NCBI GenBank assembly: GCA_002336105.1
Contig: DDEQ01000002.1
Location: forward strand, 1-58,317
DNA: 58,317 nt
Reading direction: 5' to 3'
DNA from: Chthonomonas sp. UBA1950
Lineage (GTDB): Bacteria > Armatimonadota > Fimbriimonadia > Fimbriimonadales > Fimbriimonadaceae
This document shows, one piece after another, positions 8,879 through 17,252 of this stretch (position 1 is the stretch's first letter; the number at the start of each line of letters is the position of its first letter). The position numbers and the translations under genes were made by a program. The notes beneath the pieces are model-generated. The model ran no database searches, was not told where the DNA came from, and worked only from the letters and a program-made list of their open reading frames with translations.

Positions 8879-9091
8879 CTATCTTCCGACTTTGCTAAGA
8901 GCCTCTCTTTCAGCTTTAGCTTCCTGATCGTGGGCAGCCATGATCTCTTCTGGCTTCATCTTTGTGTAGTCGGGCAGGTTCTTCGCCGTCGGTTCTGGGT
9001 CACCTGTGAATTTGATGAACAATGCCCCGATCACTATGAGGGCCACTACGACAACGCCGATCATGACCGGTACTGAGATTGCCTTTTTCAT
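8879..9091 (-). CDS. Small single-pass membrane protein
   Basis: Protein of 70 aa beginning MKKAISVPVMIGVVVVALIVIGALFIKF, a Lys-anchored TM helix, followed by a short charged tail (DYTKMKPEEIMAAHDQEAKAEREAL). The ATG at 9091 lies 1 nt after the pseudopilin stop codon, which implies translational coupling. A longer in-frame reading (to 9277) is the shadow of the pseudopilin gene. No family was recognised. Its position after a pseudopilin suggests it could assist assembly or export of that pilin, an inference from context only. Confidence 0.7.
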   Translation of the reverse strand: MKKAISVPVMIGVVVVALIVIGALFIKFTGDPEPTAKNLPDYTKMKPEEIMAAHDQEAKAEREALSKVGR

Positions 9092-9092
9092 T

Positions 9093-9929
9093 TTAGTAAG
9101 ACGGATCCCAAGCACGACCCCAGAAACGAGTGACTTCGTTATCCTTATCGTCAGCGGTTCCGCGAACGCCATCTGCGCCCCAGTTTCGCGGTCGGCAGAT
9201 ATTCCAAATGTCAGACTCGCTCTTGTTATCCATGATGAACTTCGAACGAGGCACCTTGCGAGCATGGCTATCACCATAAGCGACGATCAAGCTGTCTCCG
9301 TGATACTTTTGAGCAGCCTTCGCGAGTCCGTTGAATTTCTGCGACCACCACCAGTCGGTCCGCGTATCCGTCAAAAACGAACAGGACGCTTCATCACTCC
9401 AGAACCAATGCTGGGCGTTCAATCCAACAGAATTCTGTACTTCACCTGGAATGAATACTGCTCGTTCGGAAACATGCTCCATCGAGGTCATTGTCCGACC
9501 TTGACTCCAGTTATAGTTGTCGTTTGCGAAACTCTCTCTGTTGATCGCGGTCTGCATCTGCCAAGCCCACCAAGTGGTATAAGTCGTTTCCCAAGTGTCG
9601 GGTGTGCCGGGAAATGGGGAAGGTTTTACATGCTGGCTTGCGTCGTAGTAAAGATCAACGTTCTTCGTGTACGGATAAATTAGGATGGGCCAAGCCGTCC
9701 AAGGATAAACCGTCTTTTCGAAGGGAACAATGACATCGTCATAGTCTGCCGAATACATGTAGGTTGATGTTCCGATCTGCTTCAAATTGGAAAGTTCAGC
9801 TGCATCCTTTGCCGCGCGTTTCGCTTGAGCAAAGACAGGAAAGAGAATAGCTGCCAAGATCGCGATAATTGCGATCACGACGAGTAGTTCGATGAGCGTA
9901 AATGCCCGATTACGGTTCTGAATAATCAT
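9093..9929 (-). CDS. Type IV pseudopilin-like protein (DUF1559/H-X9-DG type)
   Basis: Protein of 278 aa with prepilin leader MIIQNRNRAFTLIELLVVIAII: the peptidase cleaves before FTLIE (Ala instead of the usual Gly at -1), then comes the hydrophobic N-terminal helix. After it lies AAILFPVFAQAKRAAKDAAELSNLKQIGTSTYMYSADYDD, the pattern of this pseudopilin class, and near the end VAYGDSHARKVPRSK resembles the H-X9-DG-type ending. ATG 9929 was chosen over 9941 because GGAG sits 6 nt upstream and the ATG overlaps the LacI stop as ATGA. It is likely secreted or envelope-anchored by a type II secretion/type IV pilus-like machine. Confidence 0.88.
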   Translation of the reverse strand: MIIQNRNRAFTLIELLVVIAIIAILAAILFPVFAQAKRAAKDAAELSNLKQIGTSTYMYSADYDDVIVPFEKTVYPWTAWPILIYPYTKNVDLYYDASQHVKPSPFPGTPDTWETTYTTWWAWQMQTAINRESFANDNYNWSQGRTMTSMEHVSERAVFIPGEVQNSVGLNAQHWFWSDEASCSFLTDTRTDWWWSQKFNGLAKAAQKYHGDSLIVAYGDSHARKVPRSKFIMDNKSESDIWNICRPRNWGADGVRGTADDKDNEVTRFWGRAWDPSY

Positions 9930-10987
9930 AGATGGCTCCATTGCTTATCTTGTGGGGGGCCTAATGACGTCCCGGGGGTGAACGTTAGAGGCACCACTTC
10001 ATGAGTAGAGGCGGCACTAGAATCGAGAATTGCTAGATCGAGAAGCCTGACTGCCGCCTTAGCGAGACTTCCGAGATCTACATGAACAGACGCTGCCGTA
10101 TGTTTCGTTGCTGATGGCCATTGAAGGCCATCGTATCCAACGATAGAAACTTGATTGGGGACGTCCACGCCGAGCTTTTCGCAAGCGGCTAAGACGTTGT
10201 AAGCTAACCGGTCATGCCAACAGAAAATTGCCGTCGGTGGCTCTGGCTGTGAAAGAAGCTCTTTTACGATTGAGATCGGATTGTCGCCGACTTCGGGAAG
10301 CCAAGCTTTTGGTATCTCGACACCATGTTGCTTGAGTCGATTTATCAATAGCGAGATGCGAACATGAGAGTCTCGAGCAAGCGAGTCTTCTCCATGAAAC
10401 GCAGCGATTCGTCGGTGACCAAGCTCGACGAGGCGATCTGCAACAAGATCCATTCCTTCGGATGCCCTATCTGACACCGATGAATACTGCCCAAGGCGGT
10501 CCTGGCTGTTGATGAGCACGACCGGTAAGGGCGACTTTCTCAATAACTCCAATAGTGGATCGTCTTGCTTCGGTGCGAATAAGAGAAGACCGTCAGCAAG
10601 ACCACCATTGAGGAACTGATAGATCTCTTTGGGTGATCGTCGAAAGTTGCAGTGAACCAGGATGTCATATCCGAGTTCGCCACCTGCCGTCTCAATCGCA
10701 GACGACAGCTTATCCATGTAAAAGTCTTCGCTTTCACGATGCCGAAACGTACTGAAGAAGCTGATGACATGGGTTCTTCCTCGCCGGAGGGACCGTGTTA
10801 GAAGATTGGGTGCGTAGTTTAGGTCTTCGGCAGCCCTGCTAACTCGTTCACGAGTATCTTCGGAAATGCGTCTTTGGCCAGCTTTGCCAGAAAGCACAAG
10901 CGAAACCGTTGAGGCAGAAACTCCCGCCAAGGTTGCGACTTCCTGAAGTCTTGTTCGCTCGTTTTGTCTTTCCGGCGTCTTTGCCAA
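9926..10987 (-). CDS. LacI-family transcriptional regulator
   Basis: Protein of 353 aa. The N-terminal helix-turn-helix (RLQEVATLAGVSASTVSLVLSGKAGQRRISEDTRERV, about 13-50) and the hinge helix YAPNLLTRSLRRGRT are typical of LacI/GalR repressors, followed by the periplasmic-binding-protein-like sugar sensor (IVGYDGLQWPSATKHTAASVHVDLGSLAKAAVRLL). Translation starts at TTG 10987, preceded by GAGG at 6 nt; no in-frame ATG is available nearby. The gene overlaps the pseudopilin start by 4 nt and heads an operon ending in a GH30 hydrolase, so the inducer is probably a sugar released from the GH30 substrate. Two matching palindromes lie immediately upstream. Confidence 0.93.
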   Translation of the reverse strand: MAKTPERQNERTRLQEVATLAGVSASTVSLVLSGKAGQRRISEDTRERVSRAAEDLNYAPNLLTRSLRRGRTHVISFFSTFRHRESEDFYMDKLSSAIETAGGELGYDILVHCNFRRSPKEIYQFLNGGLADGLLLFAPKQDDPLLELLRKSPLPVVLINSQDRLGQYSSVSDRASEGMDLVADRLVELGHRRIAAFHGEDSLARDSHVRISLLINRLKQHGVEIPKAWLPEVGDNPISIVKELLSQPEPPTAIFCWHDRLAYNVLAACEKLGVDVPNQVSIVGYDGLQWPSATKHTAASVHVDLGSLAKAAVRLLDLAILDSSAASTHEVVPLTFTPGTSLGPPQDKQWSHL

Positions 10988-10997
10988 TGAAATCCTC

Positions 10998-11013
10998 GCT
11001 CAAACATTTGAGC
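10998..11013. promoter_or_regulatory. LacI operator O1
   Basis: GCTCAAACATTTGAGC has perfect 7-bp arms around a CA centre and lies 10 bp upstream of the lacI-type start codon, overlapping its leader and ribosome binding site region. The size and symmetry fit a LacI/GalR site and suggest autoregulation of the LacI-pseudopilin-GH30 operon. Confidence 0.7.
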
Positions 11014-11018
11014 ATCGT

Positions 11019-11034
11019 GCTCAAATGTTTTAGC
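11019..11034. promoter_or_regulatory. LacI operator O2
   Basis: GCTCAAATGTTTTAGC is the reverse complement of O1 except for one base. Its centre is 21 bp from the O1 centre, two helical turns, so two dimers would bind the same DNA face side by side. It is the second copy of a likely repressor site. Confidence 0.7.
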
Positions 11035-11179
11035 AATTTACCACCGATTTGAAAATGTGACAAGGGATGACATAAAAATAACAAAAACCTGACATCGTCA
11101 CCTGCCCCTCATCTTCTATCCAGGCACCACAATTCTTGTAGTTAGTATTAAGATTCAGTTGTTAGTATTCGAACAAACC

Positions 11180-11208
11180 TTGCACAAATTGCCTATTTAT
11201 TGTATAGT
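11180..11208 (+). promoter_or_regulatory. Sigma-70 type promoter of the DinB-like gene
   Basis: TTGCAC (11180-11185) and TATAGT (11203-11208) are separated by exactly 17 bp, a good match to TTGACA-17-TATAAT. The expected start of transcription, near 11215, is about 23 nt upstream of the ATG at 11238. Confidence 0.65.
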
Positions 11209-11237
11209 TTCGTCTACCTATATTGAGGTTTATAACA

Positions 11238-11684
11238 ATGCATCCAGACGCAAAAAGAGTCATTAGCGCCGCGACATCCAGCACCTACCAGCTGATCTCC
11301 GCCGCAAATCACATTCCTGAAGACAAGAGATCGTGGTCCGTAGGTGGAAAGGCAAAAACAGCTTACGAAATTCTCGGACACTGCGCCGCTTTCCCAGAAT
11401 GGATCAAGAAGACGATCACCACCGGACACATGGCGGGAGACATGAACACTACCATCCCAACTTCGATGGAACAAGCTGAAGCTGAACTCAAAGCCGCTCT
11501 GGGAGAACTCATCGCCTACATAGAGGAGTTGCCGGAAGAAAGGTGGAGCGAAAAGATGCTGTACCCGTGGGCAGAAAGCTCGGTTGGCGCCACTCTTGAG
11601 TTTTTCGAGTGGAACAACACCTACCACACTGGCCAAATTAACTACATTCAGTTGATCCTTGGCGACGAAGACATGCACTTCTAG
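11238..11684 (+). CDS. DinB/YfiT-like four-helix-bundle protein
   Basis: Protein of 148 aa. The DinB superfamily pattern is visible: four amphipathic helices with potential metal-ligand histidines in EILGHCAAFPEW (first), and FEWNNTYHTGQINYIQLIL (last). Members are small metal-binding enzymes, often thiol transferases (bacillithiol/mycothiol-dependent) or of unknown role. ATG 11238 was chosen because GAGG stands 9 nt upstream; the frame also opens at TTG 11223, which overlaps that same site. It has its own strong promoter and is separated from the divergent LacI operon by about 250 bp. The specific substrate is unknown. Confidence 0.75.
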   Translation: MHPDAKRVISAATSSTYQLISAANHIPEDKRSWSVGGKAKTAYEILGHCAAFPEWIKKTITTGHMAGDMNTTIPTSMEQAEAELKAALGELIAYIEELPEERWSEKMLYPWAESSVGATLEFFEWNNTYHTGQINYIQLILGDEDMHF

Positions 11685-11701
11685 TCGGTAACCTATTTGC
11701 A

Positions 11702-12352
11702 GTGGCAGAGTTCGGGATCACTGTAATCGCAAATGACCGGCCAGGTCTCCTTCGAGATCTGGCCGCTTGTGTAGCGCAGTTTGACGCCAATATCGAAGCG
11801 ATCAATCATGAAGCTGGCGAGATCATCACGATGAACCTCGATATCCAAGGCGAGGTCGATTCACCGGCTCTCCAAATCGCGATGAGTGAAGTCCCTTCGG
11901 TAAAGCTCTGCACTTTGACCGAAGCCACACGAGCTGTTTTTGGTAAGCGAGTGATCGTCATGGGTGGCGGAGCACAGATCGCCCAAGTTGTGTTAGGTGC
12001 TGTATCCGAAGCAGATCGACACAATATTCGAGGCGAACGAATTAGCGTAGACACGATCCCGCTTGTTGGTGAAGAGAAACTCGCCGAAGCAGTCCGCGCG
12101 GTTGGAAGGTTGCCTCGCGCCAAAATCCTTGTTCTCGCCGGAAGCATCATGGGCGGTGACATCGCCACGGCCGTTCGAGAGCTTCGAGAGAAAAACCAGA
12201 TCCCAACCATCTCTCTGAACATGCTCGGTACAGTCGTCCACGAGGCCGACCTGGTCGTGTCTGATCCAGTTCAGGCAGGCACTATGGCAGTCATGGCTAT
12301 TGCCGATACGGCTAGATTCGATCTGAACAGAGCAAGAGGAAAAAGGTTGTAA
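11702..12352 (+). CDS. ACT domain plus DUF5612 protein
   Basis: Protein of 216 aa, GTG start at 11702. Residues 1-75 are an ACT domain (FGITVIANDRPGLLRDLAACVAQFDANIEAINHE), an amino-acid-sensing regulatory fold. The rest (VIVMGGGAQIAQVVLGAVSEADRHNIRGERISVDTIPLVGEEKLAEAV, and VLAGSIMGGDI) resembles the C-terminal domain called DUF5612, which I know mainly from methanogenic archaea. It lies 17 bp after the DinB-like gene and may be in its operon. The biochemical function is not established; a ligand-controlled role in amino-acid or one-carbon metabolism is an inference from the ACT domain. Confidence 0.75.
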   Translation: MAEFGITVIANDRPGLLRDLAACVAQFDANIEAINHEAGEIITMNLDIQGEVDSPALQIAMSEVPSVKLCTLTEATRAVFGKRVIVMGGGAQIAQVVLGAVSEADRHNIRGERISVDTIPLVGEEKLAEAVRAVGRLPRAKILVLAGSIMGGDIATAVRELREKNQIPTISLNMLGTVVHEADLVVSDPVQAGTMAVMAIADTARFDLNRARGKRL

Positions 12353-12386
12353 TCCTTTTCTGACCTCGTAGACTCTATTAGTTGTT

Positions 12387-12590
12387 ATGTCAGAAACGAA
12401 ACTCAAGATCGAAGGCATGTCCTGTAACCACTGTGTCCGCTCAGTCACCGAAGCTCTCAAAGGCGTCGATGGTGTTGAGAGTGCTACTGTTTCGCTCGAA
12501 TCGGGAACAGCGGTTGTCACCGGTTCAGCTGATGTGAATGCACTCGTCAGCGCGGTTACCGAAGAAGGATTTACAGCCTCGGCGGCATGA
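12387..12590 (+). CDS. copZ: Copper chaperone, heavy-metal-associated domain
   Basis: Protein of 67 aa forming one HMA domain with the metal site GMSCNHC (Cys-x2-Cys) and the ferredoxin-like beta-alpha-beta-beta-alpha-beta pattern (VRSVTEALKGVDGVESATVSLESGTAVVTG). CopZ-type chaperones bind Cu(I) in the cytoplasm and deliver it to the P1B ATPase. The stop overlaps the ATPase start by 4 nt (ATGA), a translationally coupled copZ-copA pair. No copper-responsive regulator is encoded next to it. Confidence 0.9.
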   Translation: MSETKLKIEGMSCNHCVRSVTEALKGVDGVESATVSLESGTAVVTGSADVNALVSAVTEEGFTASAA

Positions 12591-14734
12591 GCCTACGTAA
12601 CACAGAGCTAGAGGTCTGGGGGATGACCTGCGCAACTTGCGTGCGCAGGGTCGAAAAAGCTTTGTCAAAGGTTCCCGGTGTTGACTCAGCATCTGTGAAC
12701 TATGCGACTTCTCGAGCAACCATTCAAACCTCGGTGGAAGTTACTGATCAGCGGCTCATCGAAGCCATTGAGAAAGCCGGGTATCGAGCCGACAGCTACG
12801 AACCGACAGCACCTTCCCAGGCGGCACCCGACGTCTATCGCGGCAGGTTGTACCTTGCTGTTGCCCTCACGGTTCCTGTTGTCGCAATTTCGATGCTGTG
12901 GCATCCTCGACCGGAATGGGTGAATTGGTTACTATTTGGTTTGACCACACCTGTAACATTCGGAGCGGGATGGCCATTTTTTCGAACTGCGCTGAATGGG
13001 GTAAGGCACCTTTCTGCGAGCATGGACACGCTGATCGCACTGGGCTCTGGTGCGGCTTGGATGGCAAGCACATACGCTCTTTTTGCCTTCCGCGGGCATC
13101 ATCAAAGTGAGCAAGTTTTCTTTGAATCGAGTGCCACCATTGTCACCCTGATTTTGTTTGGAAGAGCTCTCGAAGAACGAGCCAAACACAAGATGGGAAC
13201 CGCGATTCAACGGCTTCTTTCTCTCGTTCCCCCAACCGCCCTAGTCCGCGATGATATGGGAACAGAGATCGTCTTGCCAGTTCGCCAAGTTCGACTTGGC
13301 GACGAGATCATTGTTAAGCCAGGCGACCTCATCCCGGTTGATGGAACCGTGATCGAAGGAACCAGTTTTGTCGATGAATCGATGTTAACAGGCGAGTCGA
13401 TGCCAGTCGGTGTTTCATCCGGTTCAAAGGTTACTGGCGGCACACTCAATAAGGGCGGCAGTTTCATTTTTCGAGCCGAGAGGGTTGGTAAGGAAACCAT
13501 GCTCAGCCAGATCATCACGATGGTTGAGCGCGCCCAAGGATCGAAGGCGAATATCCAAGGATTGGCTGACCGCGTCTCAGGGCTATTTGTACCGTTTGTT
13601 ATCTTAGCGAGCATCGGAACTTTTTTGGTTTGGTTGCTTGGCATTCACGCCTCGTTCGAATCGGCTATCCTGGCGGCTATCGCGGTGGTCGTCATCGCCT
13701 GTCCATGTGCCCTCGGCCTTGCAACTCCAACCGCTCTAGTGGTCGGCATGGGGCGAGGTGCCGAGCTTGGAATCTTGGTAAAGGATGGTCCTTCCCTCGA
13801 AAGGGCAGCATCAATTCGATATGTACTCCTTGATAAAACCGGAACTTTGACCGAAGGCCAACCGAGAGTCACCGGCATTGAACCTATCGATATAGATAAG
13901 TCTAGACTAATACAGTTAGTCGGATCTATCGAAAAGAGATCCGAACACCCTATCGGTCATGCCATTTCAAACAGTGTCGCCAACCACCTGTCCGTCGAGG
14001 AATTCGAGGCGACAGAGGGGATGGGCGTTTCTGGTTTAGTTGAAGGACAATTGGTCAAAGTAGGTAAAGCTTCTTGGCTCGATGTTACGCCGCCCCAGCA
14101 CGCACTGCAATCAGAATCTCTCGGAAACACGGTCGTTTATGTGACTATCAACAATCGGTTTGCCGGATACATTTCAGTCGCCGATGAGGTTCGAGAAACA
14201 TCCCGACAAGCGATCACTGAACTTAAAAAACTTCATCTTGAGCCTGTTATGGTCACCGGCGATGCATCGTCAGTCGCTCGTCAAGTAGCTTCTGTCGTCG
14301 GGATAACAGAGATTCATGCCGAGGTTCTGCCCGGTCAGAAAGCCGAGATTGTGGAGCAGTACCGGTCGAAGGCGAATGTCGCGATGGTTGGAGACGGTGT
14401 CAATGATGGTCCTGCTCTCGCCCTCGCCGACCTTGGCATTGCGATGGGATCGGGCTCTGATGTCGCTATCGAAACAGCAGGGATCACCTTGCTCCATGCC
14501 GATCTCAAAGATGTTTCAACCGCCATCAAGCTGTCGCGCGCGACTCTTGCGACCATCAAAGGCAACCTTGTGTGGGCATTTGGCTACAACGTCGTGATGA
14601 TTCCGCTCGCCATGTCTGGAAAGCTATCGCCGATGCTTGCAGCGGCGGCGATGGCTTTCAGCAGTGTCTCTGTGGTGATGAACTCTCTTAGACTCCGGGG
14701 TTTTCGACCCGATGAACCCTCAAGCATTCACTAA
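12587..14734 (+). CDS. copA: Copper-translocating P1B-type ATPase
   Basis: Protein of 715 aa exporting Cu(I) across the inner membrane with ATP. In order: one N-terminal HMA domain (GMTCATC, Cys15 and Cys18), paired TM helices from about 88, the actuator loop TGES (268-271), the transmembrane metal motif CPC (372-374), the phosphorylation site DKTGT (Asp416), the nucleotide-binding SEHPIGHAI, and the hinge GDGVNDGPALA, then two final helices. Length and single HMA domain are normal for bacterial CopA. Its 3' end overlaps the convergent dgcN-like gene by 15 bp. Confidence 0.95.
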   Translation: MSLRNTELEVWGMTCATCVRRVEKALSKVPGVDSASVNYATSRATIQTSVEVTDQRLIEAIEKAGYRADSYEPTAPSQAAPDVYRGRLYLAVALTVPVVAISMLWHPRPEWVNWLLFGLTTPVTFGAGWPFFRTALNGVRHLSASMDTLIALGSGAAWMASTYALFAFRGHHQSEQVFFESSATIVTLILFGRALEERAKHKMGTAIQRLLSLVPPTALVRDDMGTEIVLPVRQVRLGDEIIVKPGDLIPVDGTVIEGTSFVDESMLTGESMPVGVSSGSKVTGGTLNKGGSFIFRAERVGKETMLSQIITMVERAQGSKANIQGLADRVSGLFVPFVILASIGTFLVWLLGIHASFESAILAAIAVVVIACPCALGLATPTALVVGMGRGAELGILVKDGPSLERAASIRYVLLDKTGTLTEGQPRVTGIEPIDIDKSRLIQLVGSIEKRSEHPIGHAISNSVANHLSVEEFEATEGMGVSGLVEGQLVKVGKASWLDVTPPQHALQSESLGNTVVYVTINNRFAGYISVADEVRETSRQAITELKKLHLEPVMVTGDASSVARQVASVVGITEIHAEVLPGQKAEIVEQYRSKANVAMVGDGVNDGPALALADLGIAMGSGSDVAIETAGITLLHADLKDVSTAIKLSRATLATIKGNLVWAFGYNVVMIPLAMSGKLSPMLAAAAMAFSSVSVVMNSLRLRGFRPDEPSSIH

Positions 14735-15757
14735 AGCATCAACGAGCTTATCTGGTCCGTTTCGAATCGGATCAGCACACGGAATACCCAGTTCATCTTC
14801 AATTGACTTAGTCGCAGTTTCAGCTTCCTCTGCGGTTAGGTTTGCCGTATTCAGCGCAACAGCGACTGTTTTAGGTCGTGGGAATGTCCCACAAGCTGTT
14901 GCCAGATCTTCGTACAGCTTAACATAGTCTTTCAGCGGTGGAATCGTGATGTGATCCAGCATCTTGAGCGTCGTTTGCCCTGCTCGATGGCACAAGATCA
15001 TGTGACTTGGACAGCTTCCGCGCATCAGTGGGAGGTTTGCCGTGCTTCCCGGATGAATGAGCGCACCTTGACCTTCAACGATGATGAGCTCGGCTCCGGC
15101 TTTGCCACATCGCAAGACTTCGCCTTCGATGGAACCGCTTGCAAAATCAACTCGAATCGCATCGAGCGGGACACCCGCGCCTGTTATGGTGATTCCGATC
15201 TGACCTGTCGCGACGAACTCCGACTTAATGCCTCTTTCCTTCGCCACACGGTGGATTTCTAAGCCAGCGGTCATCTTTCCAACTGCCATGTCGGTTCCGT
15301 ACAGCAAGACTCGCTTGGCATCCACACCCATGGCCAAACCCTTTCCTGGTCCGATGTCTTTCGGTTCAATGCGGATATCCCAAACGGTTTGTCCGGCAGG
15401 AAGGTTGGGATAACGCGGCCCGAGAAGGTCATGCAACCCGTTCACTAATGAGAACCCGAGTTCCACAGAATGGTCAAGTACGGGATACCACTCTGCAGGA
15501 ATCAACCCGCCCTGAGGTGCAATCCCGAGGATCAGAACCTCGGCTCCTAGTGCTCTTGCTTCGTCGACCGTTTTAACGATCGGGCACTTTCGAGGAACGC
15601 CAAGTGCTTCTCCTGCATCTTGTCCCGCAGTTTCAGAGTCGATGACCGCCACGATTGGGTTTGGCGAATAACGAAGGACTCCAATGCCCATTTTGCCGCC
15701 ATATCCGAGTACGGCTCCTTCCATGTAGATCGCCAGTGGCTTATTTCTTTCTAACAT
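14720..15757 (-). CDS. dgcN: DUF1611 protein, DgcN-type N-acetyltransferase candidate
   Basis: Protein of 345 aa. The N-terminal half is Rossmann-like (GKMGIGVLRYSPNPIVAVIDSETAGQ) and the C-terminal half has a P-loop-like GTDMAVGKMTAGLE and IVEGQGALIHPGS, the DUF1611 architecture. From memory, DUF1611 members named DgcN acetylate D-glutamate, and a partner enolase-superfamily enzyme, DgcA, then epimerises the product toward L-glutamate. The start ATG 15757 overlaps the stop of the epimerase gene by 1 nt (TAATG), so the two are coupled. The role here is supported by family plus context, not by catalytic residues I can verify. Confidence 0.8.
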   Translation of the reverse strand: MLERNKPLAIYMEGAVLGYGGKMGIGVLRYSPNPIVAVIDSETAGQDAGEALGVPRKCPIVKTVDEARALGAEVLILGIAPQGGLIPAEWYPVLDHSVELGFSLVNGLHDLLGPRYPNLPAGQTVWDIRIEPKDIGPGKGLAMGVDAKRVLLYGTDMAVGKMTAGLEIHRVAKERGIKSEFVATGQIGITITGAGVPLDAIRVDFASGSIEGEVLRCGKAGAELIIVEGQGALIHPGSTANLPLMRGSCPSHMILCHRAGQTTLKMLDHITIPPLKDYVKLYEDLATACGTFPRPKTVAVALNTANLTAEEAETATKSIEDELGIPCADPIRNGPDKLVDALVNA

Positions 15758-16806
15758 TAACCTAGCAAACTCCCGCCGTGTCCCGGCCTTTCTGTTGGGA
15801 GGACCACTCCATCCTCGATTGGGGCTCCGTCAGCGGGGTCCGGATTCAAATTGAGATGACTATCAAGGTCGATGTGATCGAACAAAGCACCAATCGCAGC
15901 TCCAGCGGCAATCGCGATACTACTTTCACTCATGCAGCCAATCATGGTTTTTAGGCCGTGTGCGCGTGCGGTGCCAACAATGCGAACCGCCTCGGTAATT
16001 CCGCCGCACTTCATCAGCTTTAAGTTGATCCCATCGCAACGATCTGCCACCTTTGGCACATTCGTCGAATAGCGGATTGTTTCGTCCAAGAAAATGGGCA
16101 ATCTTCGGTGAGCGAAGACCTTCGGCAGTTCAGCTTCTTGCCCTTCAGCAAGCGGTTGCTCGATATAATCGACACCTCGAGCAGCGAGCCAACTGTCCAT
16201 CATGATTGCTTCGTCAGGTGTCCAACCTCCGTTGGCATCAACTCGAAGCTCAACTCCAAACGAATCTGAGGCTTCCGCCGCAGCAGCAAAATGCTCTTTA
16301 TCGTGATCTCGACCTTCGGGTGAGCCGAGTTTAATTTTTAGGCACTTCGCGCCTGTTCGCCTCAAGATATCCGGAACCCGTTCACGAGTGACTTCAGGAG
16401 GGTTGATGCCGATTGTAACACTCGTCGGTGCCGCACGTTTGGGCAATCCAAGAAGTCGGTACAGCGGCATGCCGGCTTGCTTTGCTAACAAATCCCAGAG
16501 TGCTGTGTCAAGCGCAGCCATCGCTGGTGGATCAATATTTGCATCCCGCATGGCTTGCCAGACGTCGTGAGGTGAAGGCTGACCAAGTTGGAATAACTCG
16601 CTTGATTCGACAAGGCTTTTAAGCTGCTCTTCACCACGCGATGCCGTCCAAGCAGAGCCGGTCGCTGGCGAAAGCTCGCCAATTCCCGTATGAACTCCGT
16701 CGCTTAAAAAGACAAATAGATTCTCGGAGGAAGACATCACTCCGCGGCTGATGGCGAGGGGGTAAAGCTTTTGTAGCTCCAACCTCTTAAAGCTGACCTG
16801 CAACAC
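15757..16806 (-). CDS. dgcA: Dipeptide epimerase-like enolase-superfamily enzyme (DgcA type)
   Basis: Protein of 349 aa of the muconate-lactonising subgroup. Visible catalytic residues: LKIKLG (KxK, the first base pair), metal ligands in RVDANGGW, DYIEQP and FLDETI, and the second lysine in NLKLMKCGG. This pattern fits L-Ala-D/L-Glu epimerases. Coupled to a DUF1611 gene it is more likely the DgcA-type enzyme of D-glutamate use, though cell-wall dipeptide epimerisation remains possible. The start is GTG 16806 or TTG 16803 behind AAGGA. It is the first gene of the pair and diverges from the lipoprotein gene at 16878. Confidence 0.85.
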   Translation of the reverse strand: MLQVSFKRLELQKLYPLAISRGVMSSSENLFVFLSDGVHTGIGELSPATGSAWTASRGEEQLKSLVESSELFQLGQPSPHDVWQAMRDANIDPPAMAALDTALWDLLAKQAGMPLYRLLGLPKRAAPTSVTIGINPPEVTRERVPDILRRTGAKCLKIKLGSPEGRDHDKEHFAAAAEASDSFGVELRVDANGGWTPDEAIMMDSWLAARGVDYIEQPLAEGQEAELPKVFAHRRLPIFLDETIRYSTNVPKVADRCDGINLKLMKCGGITEAVRIVGTARAHGLKTMIGCMSESSIAIAAGAAIGALFDHIDLDSHLNLNPDPADGAPIEDGVVLPTERPGHGGSLLG

Positions 16807-16877
16807 TGTCCTTGAGGCTACCGCAGAATAGAGTCAATCCGTGGAACAATGGGGTACTGGTTTTGGATCGAGGATAA

Positions 16878-17252
16878 ATGAAACGGATTTCATGCATCTT
16901 TATAACAGTAATTTCCCTTTTTGGTTGTGTTTCGGAAAGGGATCAACCCGTTGTAGGCGCTTGGACTGTCGACGCATCGAAGATCGACTTCTCAGAAATG
17001 CTAAAGACTGGAATGAGTCGTCGACTCAAACGGAACTACAGCCAATTTGTTTTAAAGGTGCGATACGACCATACGTTTCTTTTTGCGACCCAAAAACCCA
17101 TCGAGGGGAAGTGGGTTTTCAAAAACAAAGTGCTCAGCCTTATTGGGAAAGACAGAACGGTTCAACTTACTTTAACCAAGCAGAATGAACTTGTTTTCGA
17201 TGAACAGACACCTTTGGGCAACGCAAAAGTTGTCTTCAAAAAGAGCAGTTAG
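16878..17252 (+). CDS. Small lipoprotein of unknown function
   Basis: Protein of 124 aa. MKRISCIFITVISLFGC ends in a lipobox (SLFGC) for signal peptidase II, so the mature protein starts at Cys17 with a lipid anchor. The rest (PVVGAWTVDASKI, LKVRYDHTFLFATQKPIEGKWVFKNKVLSL) reads as a small beta-barrel of the lipocalin-like type. GAGG lies 4 nt before the ATG. The stop overlaps the convergent membrane-protein gene by 4 nt. No specific function is evident. Confidence 0.7.
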   Translation: MKRISCIFITVISLFGCVSERDQPVVGAWTVDASKIDFSEMLKTGMSRRLKRNYSQFVLKVRYDHTFLFATQKPIEGKWVFKNKVLSLIGKDRTVQLTLTKQNELVFDEQTPLGNAKVVFKKSS

